Shown here: piece after piece, positions 11,601 to 23,718 of the stretch
How positions within the stretch are numbered: position 1 is the stretch's first letter
Layout: each line of letters starts with the position of its first letter
From: Diatrype stigma
Taxonomy: Eukaryota; Ascomycota; Sordariomycetes; Xylariales; Diatrypaceae
Direction of reading: 5' to 3'
Length of the DNA: 64,000 nucleotides
Assembly (NCBI GenBank): GCA_022225965.2
Contig: JAKJXP020000100.1
Span: forward strand, 1 to 64,000
Notes under the pieces: model-generated
Database searches by the model: none
What the model was told of the DNA's origin: nothing
The model's input: the letters and a program-made list of their open reading frames with translations, nothing else
Made by a program: the position numbers and the translations under genes

Positions 11601-12637
11601 AAGTAATTCATGCGATTTCGCAGGACAGGCCGGTGATTGCTATAATTCGTTGTGAGACGAGGCGGTATGAAGCAAGCAGTCATCGGATTTCTTACAGAGT
11701 ACATATAAGCCGCAAAGATGTTCTGGACGCGATTGTTCTTGTCCCCTGGAAAGTTCTTGTCCATCGATGCGGTGATCTAGCCAGTTAGAATGTGTTGCTA
11801 CAACGTTTGCAGTGATAGTATATTACCTCTTGGGCATGCTGCCAATCCGAGTGGTAAATGCATGCCAACAAGCAGCGATGTGAAGACGACCAGTCCTTTG
11901 GCACAGCTTTGACTAATCGTGAACGGAGAACACCGATAGTTTCCGGGTAGTCCATTCTTGCATCAGAACAGGCGAACTCGTAGAGATCTAGAGTATCAGC
12001 GTCTTTAACGACGCCCGTGCTATCGGCAACGAGCTTGAGGACCGCATCTCGCCCGGCTACCCGGTCTAAGGGATTGTCACCAAACGATTTAGCAACATAC
12101 TCGACCGCCTGCGAACCAAAAGTTGTTAGTCATCAGTAGTATCCATTGGTATATTCGAGTCAAGCGCGAAGATATCTGGTATATCTACCGAGATGTGGCC
12201 AGGTCGAGCTTTGTATGGTGTAATGGCTAGATCCGGCGCAAAGTGTATGCACCCCTAGTTCCATATGACGACCAAACTAGGCTGAAGCAGGATTTTCTTT
12301 CCTCGCCCATGTCGATACCAGAAGCTGGTATCCCTGGAGGATAGAAGAAAAAGGCTGTCACGGGAAAGCTGCATCACAGCTAGATGGTAATCGAGACGGG
12401 CAGAGGGTCAGGGCCAAGGGGTCCCTAGGCACTTCAGCAAGTACTCGGCACTCTACTCACCAGATAATACGGATCCTTGGTAGCCTTATAACGCTGCTTG
12501 GCCAGGTTGAGAACGAGAGGCCAGTTTTGCTCATGCCAGACGGTCTGTAAGGTTGCATCGCACTTCTGGCTGGGCATAGGTTGCGGCAGGATTGGAGGGA
12601 CCTGAATAGTCGGCTTACGACGGTCCTTCCCGGCCAT
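8700..12637 (-). CDS. NAA25: NatB N-acetyltransferase auxiliary subunit (NAA25/Mdm20/Arm1)
   Basis: Non-catalytic, ribosome-anchoring subunit of NatB, which with Naa20 acetylates N-terminal Met-Asp/Glu/Asn; in yeast Mdm20 loss affects actin and mitochondrial inheritance. Seven exons on the minus strand: 12637-12461, 12108-11827, 11776-11696, 11639-11550, 11497-10938, 10876-10573 and 10514-8700 (1102 residues, normal for the fungal family). All phases agree. The N-terminus (MAGKDRRKPTIQ, then a TPR-like segment LNLAKQRYKATKDPYYL) and the helical repeats agree with the Mdm20/Arm1 family. A basic Lys-rich stretch (AENKKKLSGKKSLGG) lies in exon 5 and a Cys cluster (NCKCCDLKLRKDSVCYSC) at the start of the long last exon. 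An in-frame ATG at 12655 would add six residues. The first intron (352 nt) is longer than the rest and might hide another exon. Exon 6/7 uses a GTTAGA donor. Confidence 0.88.
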
Positions 12638-13966
12638 GATGACTGATGATGCCATAAGCTTCTTGTTGAGCAAGACTGCTCTGGCCAGTAACGAGAAACA
12701 GAGAGCACCCGGTTTGCCTGGAGGCCCGAAAGATGAAGAGATGCTGCTATGGCGATGATAAGTAGTTGTTGAGAACCGTGGTGCCGGGTTAGAGAAGCAG
12801 AACCAGCTGAGGTTTTACGGCAAGGAATGGAAGAAAAGAGAAGAGAAGAAAAGCAGAGCAAAGGATAGGAAAGAACCAAAGGTCAATAATGAAAAATCGT
12901 ATCGGTAAAGAATTTCTTCGGACAAGAATAGCAGACGATTGGCTACCTATACTTATACTTGATGCCGACTCATGATTGTTGTCACGATGTAATCACGTTC
13001 GTCGACAGCTCGATGAAAGGGGAACAGCCTACAACGGGATTCTTTTGGCATGGATTGTGACACCAAAAACAATGACCTAAGGTAGGTAGTCGACGAAGTA
13101 CTTTACTGCTAGAGAGGGGCAGGGAGGGGTCCTTTCCCACATGCTTTCTGCCGTCTGGTAGGCTCTTTGGTAAGGTTTAGCCTGCCGTATCGTGCTGTCT
13201 TGTGCTGTCTTGTGCCTTATAGCAGGATCAACTGGGCAGGCGGTCAGGAGTAATACATACATGTATGTATATGTATATATACTTAATAAGGTACTTACTA
13301 CATACTAGGTATGTACATGTAGGTAGCTGAACTTTTGCAAACACGACCCCTACATACCTACCACAAAGACGATGGCGATTATACTTAGCAGGTAGTCAAT
13401 AAACCCAGCAAGCAGATAGAGAGCTGACACATAGGTATGTAGACAGCTGAGTCACTTTGCTTATGAGCATATTATAGTACTATGTAGTACATTATATATT
13501 ATATACGAGACAGTGGGCAGTTAGCTTCATCTGATAATACCAACATGAAGTTGGACGACTCTAAGCCGAGTGAAGGCTGCTTGCATAAGGCATGATGCGT
13601 AAAGTCCCATCTTCCCGCTACCGTGTGTGGACACGGCAGGGGATTAGTATTGCTTGTATCCCCAGGATTCCGGGTTCGAGGGGTCATATAAACTCAAAAA
13701 GTCCCGACTCTTGGAGTAACCGACAGAATACATCTTGTCCAGCATGTCTCTTCTGTATTTGGCCTATTGCTGCTCCTCAGGACAACATGTCGAAGTGAGT
13801 ATACCTATATACCGAGTATACGGACACTTTATCGACCTGATACCGGGTTTCCGGGCAACCTACGACTTCGGCTTGTATGGGAATGGCATAATCCACTGAG
13901 TGGCGATGCTGCGATGCGACGCGATGCATACGGCATGGATGTGTAGGTACTCAAACGGGCCACCGT
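12638..13966. other. Intergenic, no gene seen; hairpin and B-box-like motif
   Basis: Upstream of NAA25 and 3' of COX23. 13250-13500 is rich in short TACATA/GTATGT words. Around 13636-13660 an inverted pair GGGGAT/ATCCCC brackets a short loop, and CCGGGTTCGAGG at about 13671-13682 resembles a Pol III B box, but no complete tRNA can be drawn. No supportable coding frame. Confidence 0.5.
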
Positions 13967-14488
13967 TTACAACAACCACCCGCCTGCCTTTTTCTTCTCC
14001 TCTTGGATCCTTCTCATCTAGGCAAATGTCAGTATGCTCTCGGCCACGAGCCGCTGCCAGTATCAACCTACCCATTCCTTCTTGCAGTCCCGGTATGCTC
14101 TGCCCTTCTGTCAGCAATTCCCCTTCAAAGTGTTTCGCATCCACCGTTCATCCCGAATCCCATCCCTTTCGCCCCGCCGCTACGAAAGCGGCGGCAGAAC
14201 CACTCACTCGAAATAATCCGTGCACATGGCCCTTTCTCCCCCATTCCTATTTAGACATCGGATGCTTCGCGCGGCAGCCTCTTGGCATGGGTCGAAGTAC
14301 TCGCTTTTGGACTTGCTGCGCAGGACAAGAGCGGATCAGCGGCCAGTCGACGGAAGAAAGATCGGTTGGCGGCAGGAGTGGCAGGAGGCGAAGGCGTGAC
14401 AGGCTTACCCGTGGAATTTTCTCTGGGTATTCTTGTCCCAGGGGTCGGTCTTCTTCTCCTCGGGTTGCTCATTGGGTTGGGACGACAT
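13967..14488 (-). CDS. COX23: Mitochondrial twin-CX9C protein Cox23
   Basis: Small intermembrane-space protein needed for cytochrome c oxidase assembly in yeast, imported by the Mia40 pathway. Four exons on the minus strand: 14488-14409, 14315-14208, 14099-14072 and 14017-13967, giving 88 residues. Exon 1 encodes [19 protein letters not shown] and ends KFHG. The CHCH core then has two CX9C motifs, C37-x9-C47 ([11 protein letters not shown]) and C58-x9-C68 (CTDYFEAYRDC). The second motif is split by an intron and completed by a 28-nt exon (AYRDCKKEW). The short last exon gives a basic tail [10 protein letters not shown]. All donors are GTAAGC/GTGAGT/GTAGGT-like and phases match, so the model is consistent although no exon is long enough to stand out. 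Other CHCH proteins (Cox17, Cmc1) fit less well: the KFHGKS.SEYFDPC context is Cox23-like. Confidence 0.88.
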
Positions 14489-15263
14489 CTTGGAGGCAGG
14501 AAGCGCTCAGACTCAGGTACGGTACCTGTTCTCTTACTAAATCGAGAGGCGATGGGGCACCCGTAAAGGCTCGAAGATCTGCTTCCGAAGGACTCGATTC
14601 GCGCGTGTAGATCGATACGGTTAGTTGCGAGGTTCAATTCAAGACTTCCTAAATCGGACGTCTCGAGGTAAGTTGAATTCGCGGTATGCGCCCAGGTTAT
14701 TATCGCTGTTACACGCTCTTCTGTAGAATGCGACAAATATTTTGCATGATGTTCATGCTATACAGCTTAGGTTACACCCGTGGACCTAGGGATGTTAGGA
14801 ATGAGATTGGCTGGCGATTGGCTGGCAATTGACTAAAAGTTAGCCTGTCTTCTTCCTTGGAGATCCAGCTACGTAATTGGTGCTCTAGCCCCTAACTTTA
14901 TCTCCGGCGGAGGTATCGGGTCCTAGAGTCAACTAGTTAAGCATCCATGGATCGCAACGATTCGTGGAGCATTACACGAACCTGACTACCTAGCAGCCTA
15001 GGTACCTACGCCCCAAGATCAGTTAGATCTAAGGCCAGTCAACCAACCATGTCGGATTTCTACACACGAGAGGAGCGAGCTCAGTAATGGGCAATACTAC
15101 AGACACTATTGGGTTACGTGCTTATATTCAAGTCCTTCGTCATAGTATATACAGTACAAAACGGAATCCAGAAGATCAGCAAGGGTATCCGGAAGACGAA
15201 CATTAAAAAAAAACCCGGAGAGGCAGGTATGAGATAATACGCCCAGAATGACAAAAAAATATT
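14489..15263. other. Intergenic, nothing recognised
   Basis: Upstream of COX23 and 3' flank of the membrane-protein gene. Contains a CTACCTAGCAGCCTAGGTACC block near 14986-15007 of the kind dispersed through the window. The CDS-like frames on both strands around 14251-14736 are explained by the spliced COX23 gene. Confidence 0.6.
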
Positions 15264-16259
15264 TTAGTATAGCTCCTGTTTGCGCCGCGCCTGTTTAACC
15301 ACAAAAAACCACTCCGGCTCTTCTCTGGTGCCGTTTCCTTCCAGGAGGGACTCCTCCATCCAGCAGGTGAACTTTCCCTGCGCTTTGCCCCAGCTGGCGC
15401 CCGCGCAGCTGCTATCCTCGCCGCACACGTCGATGCACTCCTCGACGCTTTCCGTGTCTTTGCTCTTGGTGCTGCTACTCGTAGCTGACGACGAGGACGA
15501 TGCGCCGACGCCGCGGTAGGTCGTGTCGCATAGCACCAGGAAGGCCGGCTCGCTCCCGGATGCCTGGTACGCCGTCCCGTTCGCCTGCGGGCACGTGATG
15601 GGCGTCGGGGCCAGTACTAGCACAGACTCCGTGGGCGAAGCAGCTGTCGATGTAGGTCTTGCCGCTGCCGGGCTCATGCTCTCGGCGGCTACGTCTGCGG
15701 AGCCGCCCGCCGTGCCATCAGAGGGCTCGCTGGGTGTTTGGCGTTGGTTGGAAGAAGTCCCGCTCGATGTCCCGCCAATAGATTCAAAGCCCAGTCCCAC
15801 GCCCAGGCCGACGGCGAGACTGATGGCTAGCAACAAGAAGATCGGTGTCAGGATGAGCCAGAACTTCCGCCTTCCCAAGAACGCGAACGTTCGCCTTTCG
15901 GCGCGGCTGTAGCGTCCATTGGACGAGGGCCACCTGTTCGTCGAGTCGTCCTGCGCTGCTGCTGCTGCTGTTCCTGCTGGTCCTCTTGTTGCCGGCCAAT
16001 ACGACTGCCTATAGTATGCTGATCGGGGGAATAGACTGCCGTATTCTGACACGGGCGAGTCAGACCACGCGCTCTTCGGGATCTGCAGATTCGGTCGATT
16101 CCTTCCCCGTGCGAGTAGCGGACTGATACTTGATGGACAGCAGTCCTTCTCGGGGACGGCAGGCCCCTGGACGAGGATCTTTGGCGGTGGCTCTGGCGTC
16201 GTCGGTATCACCACTTCGAGGCCTGGCTGTGAGAGTAACGATACCCGCTTATGGGACAT
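15264..16259 (-). CDS. Single-pass membrane protein with Cys-rich Apple/PAN-like ectodomain
   Basis: Unspliced, 331 residues from the ATG at 16259; the frame stays open further upstream, but this start has the conserved short fungal N-terminus with a GLEVV motif (residues 13-17). Residues 1-130 are hydrophilic and presumably cytosolic. One transmembrane helix lies at about 134-157 (FWLILTPIFLLLAISLAVGL), preceded by positive residues (GRRK), which suggests a type II orientation. The outer part has a Ser/Thr/Pro-rich stalk and a small Cys-rich domain whose late pattern (ECIDVCGEDSSCAGASW then CW) resembles Apple/PAN modules. Proteins of this layout are frequent, mostly uncharacterised fungal cell-surface proteins. 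No enzyme motif is seen. Function unknown; a wall or ligand-binding role is only inference. Confidence 0.78.
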   Translation of the reverse strand: MSHKRVSLLSQPGLEVVIPTTPEPPPKILVQGPAVPEKDCCPSSISPLLARGRNRPNLQIPKSAWSDSPVSEYGSLFPRSAYYRQSYWPATRGPAGTAAAAAQDDSTNRWPSSNGRYSRAERRTFAFLGRRKFWLILTPIFLLLAISLAVGLGVGLGFESIGGTSSGTSSNQRQTPSEPSDGTAGGSADVAAESMSPAAARPTSTAASPTESVLVLAPTPITCPQANGTAYQASGSEPAFLVLCDTTYRGVGASSSSSATSSSTKSKDTESVEECIDVCGEDSSCAGASWGKAQGKFTCWMEESLLEGNGTREEPEWFFVVKQARRKQELY

Positions 16260-19200
16260 GGCCCTGTTCTTCGAGCACCGGAAGTGAAGAGGGAGCGGGA
16301 GCGGGAGCGGATGCAGAAGGGACACACAGACGGGTAGAACACATATTGAAGAGGTTTTCTCTCTTTTGCAACGGCGAGCCAGCTCCTGAGGTAGGGAGTC
16401 GCCACGATAAGTAATAGTAAGCTCGGGGAGTAGGTCAACAAGTTGGTTACTGCACACATAAGTTGCAGGTGGATGCTAGATACCAGACCTGCAGGAACCG
16501 AATGCATGGCTGGCTGGGGCCTAGCCTTGGACGGAACCTGAAGCTGTTGGATCTGGCGTCCCCAGAAGCAGCCGCGCTTCGTATTTCCGGATATGAGTGG
16601 CGCATGTAAGGTACCACCTTGCGGGCCAAAAATGCTAAATACTCCGGCAGCCAGACGGCTTTTTTCGGTCATGGATGCGAGAAGTCTTGCGGTCTTCAAG
16701 ACCCCCAATTAGATTGCCTGGCCGGCCAGCTTGGGTACTTACTCCTGGAGTTCAACAAACTGAATTTACCATGGCCAATGGTAGGTGGATGAATACTTAT
16801 TGGGACCATCATACAGTTCTACGTCTACTATGAAAAGGCCTAAAAATGAGGCTTTGTGAATAGGTACCGCTATGTATCCCTGGTCGGCCGCCGATCACCA
16901 CCTTTTACCTTTCAATACCTTCCTTCACCACGTGCTTGACAAGGCAACGCTGAGCTCATCGGGATCCACGTAGCCTTATTTGATGGCAGAAGCTAGGTTA
17001 GGTGCCTAGACCATGATGACCGTACGGGCATGACGGGCAGTCGGGCTAGGATTAATTGCGGATCCTACGCCTGTAATCCTTCCTTACATATGTCAGCCTG
17101 GGGCGAAAGACTTCGTACCTACTAGTTAAGGAGTTGCTGTTGGCGTTGATGAACCGAAAGGTGTCAAGGTGTGTAATAACAGTTTGATGGGCACCGTCCA
17201 CTTGTCTTTGCTTGTTTCACGATCAGGCAACCCGGTAACATCTGTTCCGGGCCGAGACATACCTATGATTTAATATGTCTCCGAAGGATTTTTTACAAGA
17301 TCACATCATATGCAGAGCGGAAACGGCGAAAGCAACATCTGAACATCACATCTAGACTTTACACGTCCCAAAATAGAAGCTCGATTCGGAACATATTACT
17401 ACAACATACACCCAAACTTCGAGCATCTCGCCCGCTACAGAGTTCCCCGGCGTTACATTGCCGTAAGGCGGGCTTACGGCGCAAGGCGAACAGCAGACCC
17501 GTTAAATGACCCGTTTCCACATCCGTTGCAACAGGATCCGTCACCAGCCTATCTAGACAACCCGATGCTGTTTTACGGTATATTAAGGCCCTTCCTATGC
17601 CAGTTCTTGCTGAGTGAGGCCCCAAGGCAACATCAACACCCTTGACGGTATTCTATCTCTAAACTGGTATGCGCGACCAAGTTTGACGGATCGGGAAGTT
17701 GTGGCTATCCCGCACTTTTCAGGCCAGTCCAAACCAGCAACGGACTTGATCATGGTGACTTTGGGTTTCTTGGAAGCATAAGGGAAGGACGCACAAGGCT
17801 CCAGTATCTCGATCTGCCTATTCCGCCGCGGTGCCTTCGCTACATACCGTCGCTCACCTCCGATCCACGCCGCTCATCGCGCCAAGGAGCAGCAGGTCTA
17901 GACGGATCGTTCATAATGATAGCTCTCGTTCCATGCGGAAGCCAGGAGTCTTGAGCAGTCATTGACTCCTGAGGTGGTGATAACGTCGGAAGTGCAAACC
18001 GCAGTGCTGCGCTGCAACACGCTTTCCAACCCGCGTTTCAGATAAGCTCTTGCATGCTACGTCTCGACCTGCTATCCCAACATACATAAACATGCATACT
18101 CCTCGCACCGAGAGATCCAGAAATTACTCACCAGTCCTTTCCACGTAGCTATCCAAGTTGCTAATGTGGGCAGGCTCGCCGACATGCGCGAAAGGGGTAG
18201 CGCCACTACCACGGTCACGGGGGGTCCCACGGAGCCAAGGCAACGGCCGGCCGGCAACAGAAGTCTGAAAGGGCCATCCGGCCAAGACCTGACTCACCTA
18301 CCTGAACTACTACCATACCGTGTGCAGTCGACCCCGGGTTTCAGTGCAACCGGCAGCCGTCTTCAGTGAGACAAGCAGCAGCCTCTATGGGAATCCGCAC
18401 CTGTAGCATAGCGGCGTTTGATGTTGAAAGACCATCAGTTGCCCACCGTCTAACTCTCATATCAGCCCTGCGAGATGGAGTTAAAGCAGATCCGAGTGGA
18501 TATCGATGTTTTGACATAGTGATACAGCGTTCTTTCTGAACCTATCCCTGCAGTACTGCTATATCCGCTGCAAGTTCCGAGTGGCCAAGACCTCTATACC
18601 TACTATGCACATATCACTAATCTCGGTGAGATGCCGATGCTGCGCTCTTGACGTAGGTGGGCTACCTGGAAAATAATCACCATAGTCACTTCGTATATCG
18701 AGTATGTGGACAAAAGAGCCAAGGGAGACGTTCCTCTTGACTTTTCAAGACGCGGAGCTGGCCACCCTTGCGGTTGCGTCTGCGATAACAAGTCTCGACG
18801 CCTATTCCCATGCCACATGCCATGGGCTCTGTAATTAGGCGATTTCCATGGACAAGCTAGGTGTCCTATCATTTGGATCGTTCACAAGTGGTTGACGTCA
18901 AGCAACTCGGGCTGTATCATACGATCGGCTTGCTTGGGCGCATCGGCTTCTCTTTCCGATTGTGGCATTCTGGTTGGCTTTCTAAACTTTCTAAACCCCA
19001 AAGTCCAGTCGCACAGAGGCTTATCGTTACACAATGGCTTACACAATGACTTGGCACCAACAAGAGGTGCGTGTGTGTGCGCGCATGCGTGTGTGTTCGC
19101 CTAGAAGGGTTCATCCCGGTGTCTCTTCATCGTAGGTGCGATACAAGCAGAATCATGACTGCCGAATAACCCGCAACTTTGCTGCCACTTATGATGTTAT

Positions 19201-20341
19201 ATAAAGTATCCAAAGAAGAAAAAGCCATCGCCGAAAACTGGCATTGTATAAGTAAATAGCAAGCAAAACAAAACCCCGGAGAGCTAACTACCATAGTACT
19301 GCAATCCTTCAGCACACTATTTTCCAATAGATCTAGCAGCACCTGAATAATCCTGAACCCAGCCAGATGGCTAACCGCGTTCAACTGCTACCTACTTACA
19401 CGATAACCAAGCTTTTTCTCTTTTTTATTCCCAAAAGTGACGGCTGCTTTTTCTGACCATCGGCGCAGTGCCGCACTTTCTGATTCCGACCATGCCACCA
19501 ATTCATATCCTACCCCAATCTTACCCACTCCCCAAAGTCCCCCACCCCCAAAATCTTCATTCAAATTGTTTATTGGGCGGGAAATGCGAATGGAGGCGGT
19601 CTCGTCGGGGGTTCCCCGCAGCTGATGCGGCAACGCTATCGAGTCGCACCCGTTGATTGGTGCGAGCTGCTCTAGATTCTCCATTCAACATTGCTCGCCA
19701 GCGCCTTGCCGAACAGCCCCGCCGCTTATGGTCCAGGGGGTTGCGATATACCACCACCTATAACTACTACTACATACATAGTAACTACTAGGAGACCTAT
19801 AGGAGACCTAACTTACCAGTTCCCAGTCTGCAAGGGCACAGGCATGTCATATTTCCGAACTGACCGCCCCCGTGGGCTCACGGGACTCCCCTCTAGACCC
19901 CCAACGGCCTCCAGCATCCAGTGAGATGGGCTGGCGGAAGAATGGTGAATGGGCAATCGGATCCGCCATAGTGGCCAGGATGCCCCGCAGGCCGAATCAG
20001 GAGCGAGGAGAAGGCTTGTAGGCCATGGGTTGCAAGGGTTGCATGGGTTGCATGGGTTGCATGGGTAGAAGTAGGTAAATAGAGTGCCGGTAAGACGGGA
20101 ATGCATGTCGCAAATGAAAAAAGGAATAAAAAGGTTTGCGGCGTCTTCTTCCTAAATACACACACATGCTTTCATGCAATGCTTCCCGTGCTGCGTCGGT
20201 GCTGATTTCAACGTAGCTATTTGGTTGTGCGATATATTAGACATAGACCGAAGCTACCGAATCAATTGATAGGTAGGCATCTGTCTAATAACCATAATAT
20301 AATTACCTAACCACCTGCCTGCCTACCCGCCGGAGCGCAAG
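16260..20341. other. About 4 kb without a recognisable gene
   Basis: Short frames exist on both strands but none shows a domain, conserved motif or convincing splice structure. A 9-bp tandem repeat lies at 20027-20065. The last 100 bp before 20342 is the promoter side of the MFS gene. Small or rapidly evolving genes cannot be excluded. Confidence 0.55.
20027..20065 (+). repeat. Tandem repeat, unit GGGTTGCAT (9 bp, about 4 copies)
   Basis: Four consecutive near-identical 9-mers, the first ending CAA instead of CAT. Upstream of the MFS transporter gene. Confidence 0.9.
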
Positions 20342-22460
20342 ATGGCGGTGGTAAGCGGTGACCCGGTCGACGTCGAGAAAGCCGGCCAGGCGGTGGCGGC
20401 CGAGGAACTCGAAGGGAGCCAGCACCTGAAGGACGTGAGTGTCATCCCCGAATTCCACGGCACAACTCCAAAAATACGCCAATATGAAGACCAATTGTCT
20501 CCGGCAGTTCTATCTAACGCTGGCTTAAATCAGGCGACCGTCGGCACCGTCCTGGCCTCGTCGGCTGCCGAGAGGGCCCTGCTGTGGCGGCAGGACAAGC
20601 GCATCGTGCCTCTGGCCGCCTTCATCTACTTCCTGTGCTACCTCGACCGCTCCAACATCGGCAACGCCAAGGTGCTCAACACCTCGACCAAGGACGACAT
20701 GCAGTCGGAGACCGGCATGACCAACTACCAGTTCAACCTCGCCCTCATGATCTTCCTCATCGGCTGTGAGTTTGCTTGTTCTAGTTCTAGGGGGCATTAT
20801 CAGCTCAGCCCCTCTAGCCCTGCTCCGTCGTTGATTTGGGGACAGCCCAGGAGGGGGGGGGGGGAGCAGGGGGTTGAAGCTGTTACCTCTATTCTCTCGA
20901 AACCGCTGACTTGGTGTTTGTTCTCAAGATTTCTTGTTCGAGGTTCCGTCGAACATCCTGTTGAAGAAATTGCGGCCATCACGATGGCTAGCTTTCCTCA
21001 TGGTGGGTGCGCGCAAGCTGGCATTTAAACGGCCAGAAGCTGAACGCTGGAATCATCAAGCTAACTCCGAAGTGATACAGTTCTCCTGGGGGGCCATTAG
21101 CGCTGGTATTGCCGGGGCCACCAACTTCAAGCAAGTGACGGGAGTGCGGTTTCTGCTGGGAGCTTTCGAAGCAGGGCTGTTCCCCGGGTTGGTCTATTAT
21201 CTAACGTTCTGGGTGAGTTCAGTTCTGTGAACAGTCGACTCCCCGATTCACCTCGCGAACACCGCTAAAAGACCTTGCTATAGTACACCTCCGAGGAACG
21301 GAGTGTGCGCGTGGCCTTCATACTCGCAAGTGCCACACTCGCGGGTGCTTTCGGTGGTGCTATAGCATACGGTGTCGGCCATATAAACGGCGTGAATGGC
21401 CTGTCCGGATGGCGTTGGCTCTTTATTATAGAAGGTACGTGTGCTATTGATGCTATCGATGGCCGCCGCACGCGAAGTCACAAGACGACCTGACCTTACC
21501 AACCCCCTTTTCCCTCATTCTAGGCATACCGTCGATGTTGAGCGCCATTCTCGTATGGTTCTTCCTTCCGGACTACCCAGAACGATCCTCGTGGCTTAGT
21601 GAGAGCGAGAAGGACCTAGCCGCCCAACGGCTGCACCTCGAGGGCGCCAAGGGTTCGGCCGCCTCGATCACCTGGGCCGAAACGAAGGCGACCCTTACAG
21701 ACTGGCGCCTATACGGCCACTATGCCATCTACTTCGCCGTATCGCTGCCCTTCAGCTCGCTATCGCTCTTCACGCCCTCCATTGTCGCCGGCCTCGGGTA
21801 CTACGACCTCCAGGCCCAGCTGATGACGGTGCCCCCCTGGGCCGTGGCTTATGGTAAGCAGCAACCAAATAGCAATCATTCCAATTAACCTGACTACCTG
21901 AAACTCGAACCCGCAAACCACACAATGAAATGACATGGGAACAAGAGATCCATCAAGGCTAACGAAGTCGTCTCACCGCACAACAAACAGTCTGCCAGAT
22001 CCTCGTCTCCTGGACGGGCGACCACTTCAACGCGCGAGCGTACGCCTGCTCGGCGGCCGCGACGGTCGGGGCGATCGGGTTCCTGGTGTCGGCGGTGCTG
22101 CCGGCGGAGGCGTACCCGGGGCGGTACGGGTGCCTGATCGTGGGGACGGCGGGGGCGTTCTCGTGCATCCCGCCGATGCTGGGCTGGCTGACGTCCAACA
22201 TGTGGGGCACGGCGTCGATCGGGCTCGCCGTCGCGCTCAACGTCAGCATCGGCGCCGGCCTGGGCCAGATCCCCGGCGTCTGGATCTACAAGGCCGACGA
22301 GGCCTCGCGGGGGTACCCCACCGGCCACGGCGTCAACTGCGCCATGCTGTTCTTCGTCGCCCTCGGCGCCCTCGCCATCCGCGTCTACTACGCCCGCAAG
22401 AACGCCGGCATCCGGGCTGCGGCCGAGCCGGGCGCCGAGCCCAGGCTGTATAAGTTGTGA
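20342..22460 (+). CDS. MFS transporter, Dal5/anion:cation symporter family
   Basis: Plasma-membrane symporter of the major facilitator superfamily, closest in layout to the fungal allantoate/nicotinate/pantothenate permeases (Dal5, Tna1). Six exons: 20342-20765, 20929-21002, 21081-21212, 21284-21434, 21524-21853 and 21991-22460, giving 526 residues with consistent phases. The 21003-21080 intron has an internal GCTAACT branch site. Family signatures seen: LDRSNIGNAKV after the first membrane segment (from about residue 101), FEVPSNILLKKLRPSRW in the second, GAFEAGLFPGLVYYLTFW in the fourth, and GWRWLFIIEG before the central loop. The C-terminal half (GCLIVGTAGAFSCIPPMLGW onward) ends with a short cytosolic tail. 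The substrate cannot be deduced; organic anions or small vitamins are typical. The neighbouring tannase might supply an aromatic acid, but that link is speculation. Confidence 0.9.
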
Positions 22461-23718
22461 TGCGATACGACACTTACGTATACTCTTTGGATAGGCAGTC
22501 TGATAATTTCGGATCCGGCTATTTCAGGTTGCTCCAACTGCTATATACCTAGTCTTGTGTAGTAGACGATACTTCCACGATGATGGATTCGTGTATACTA
22601 AACTTTCAAGGACAATAAATATAGCCTTTGAACCACTCTGCTTTGCACCTACTACTGAAAAACTACGTCCTGATCACTCCTGGGACTTACTTTCATTTTG
22701 CCTCGTGAAGCCGCAGCCGAAAAAACCATTCAAATGGACGGAGTTCATTATGACTCTCAGCTGGTCTGCAATATACATCGATATGTAAGCCAGACACTGA
22801 GGCAGGCAATACGACCACGGCTGTAGTGAATTCCAGGACCCCTATGATATCGCACATATATGTACTCTGCATCTACACGCAGCACGGGCTACCTCGGGAT
22901 CGTATATAGAATTATCCACCCGTCACGATGGAGCCCCGCATCCGGGGTTACATTGTGTGGGAGCATTTAGATTCCTTCCCTACCATTTCTCGGCGTGTCT
23001 ACCCCGGGATCTAGTACCGTCTTCATCTTCATCTCCGTCTCCGTCTCCATCACCATCTTTTCCCAGGTTAGGTCTTTCCCCGGACGCGGATAATAATGCT
23101 ATAGAACCAAAAGTGATAAGCTAGATGAGGGGCCAGGCTCAGAGCGTCCTTCCCTAACTAGATTTTAGCCGAAGATCAAGAATCTGCGCCGAGAGGCGTT
23201 CTTGGCGAACCAGACTCCCTGTACCCAGAATTGATAGGGGGGTATAGTTATCCTTGACGCCTTTTTCTTGGCTCCTTCTATAGAGAGTCGCATGAGTGCC
23301 TCTGGGGGGTCTTCCCCTGCTCACCATGTCACGACGCAATCGACCCGAGAGGTTGGTCACCACCACCATCACCCTGGATGGTTACATATATGAACCTGGC
23401 CAGTAGGTGCTAGACATAGTATCGACTTGAAAGCCTACCGTATCATCTCGAGTGATTATAGACCACCCCGTCAAATAAGAGCTCACTAACTCCCGCGGTC
23501 CTTGGTTCAAAGTAAGCAAGTAATCATGTTTCTGTTATCACATCATCGATATTTCCTCCCATAACTATATATAATATATAACACATGTTACATACATATA
23601 AACCACTTGCATCGTAATATCGCTCTCGCATTGATCCACAAAAGGGATTGCCATCGCCAACTCTGATCCCATCATCCATTTGACCAGCCAGTCAGCCGAC
23701 CAGTCAGTTGGATTAGCA
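22461..23718. other. Intergenic, nothing recognised
   Basis: Between the MFS gene and the tannase-family gene. 23025-23056 has a CATCTTCATCTCCGTC pyrimidine-rich repeat. I looked here for a 5' exon encoding a signal peptide for the tannase gene and found none that splices in frame. Confidence 0.5.

Noticed and set aside
13605..13685. Possible tRNA with B box CCGGGTTCGAGG
   Set aside because: The hairpin and B-box-like word are there, but no A box at the right distance and no acceptor stem; a covariance-model search would be needed.
13900..14610. Plus-strand frame of 236 codons with a hydrophobic Leu/Gly segment
   Set aside because: It overlaps the spliced COX23 gene on the other strand, whose twin CX9C motifs and splice phases are far more specific.
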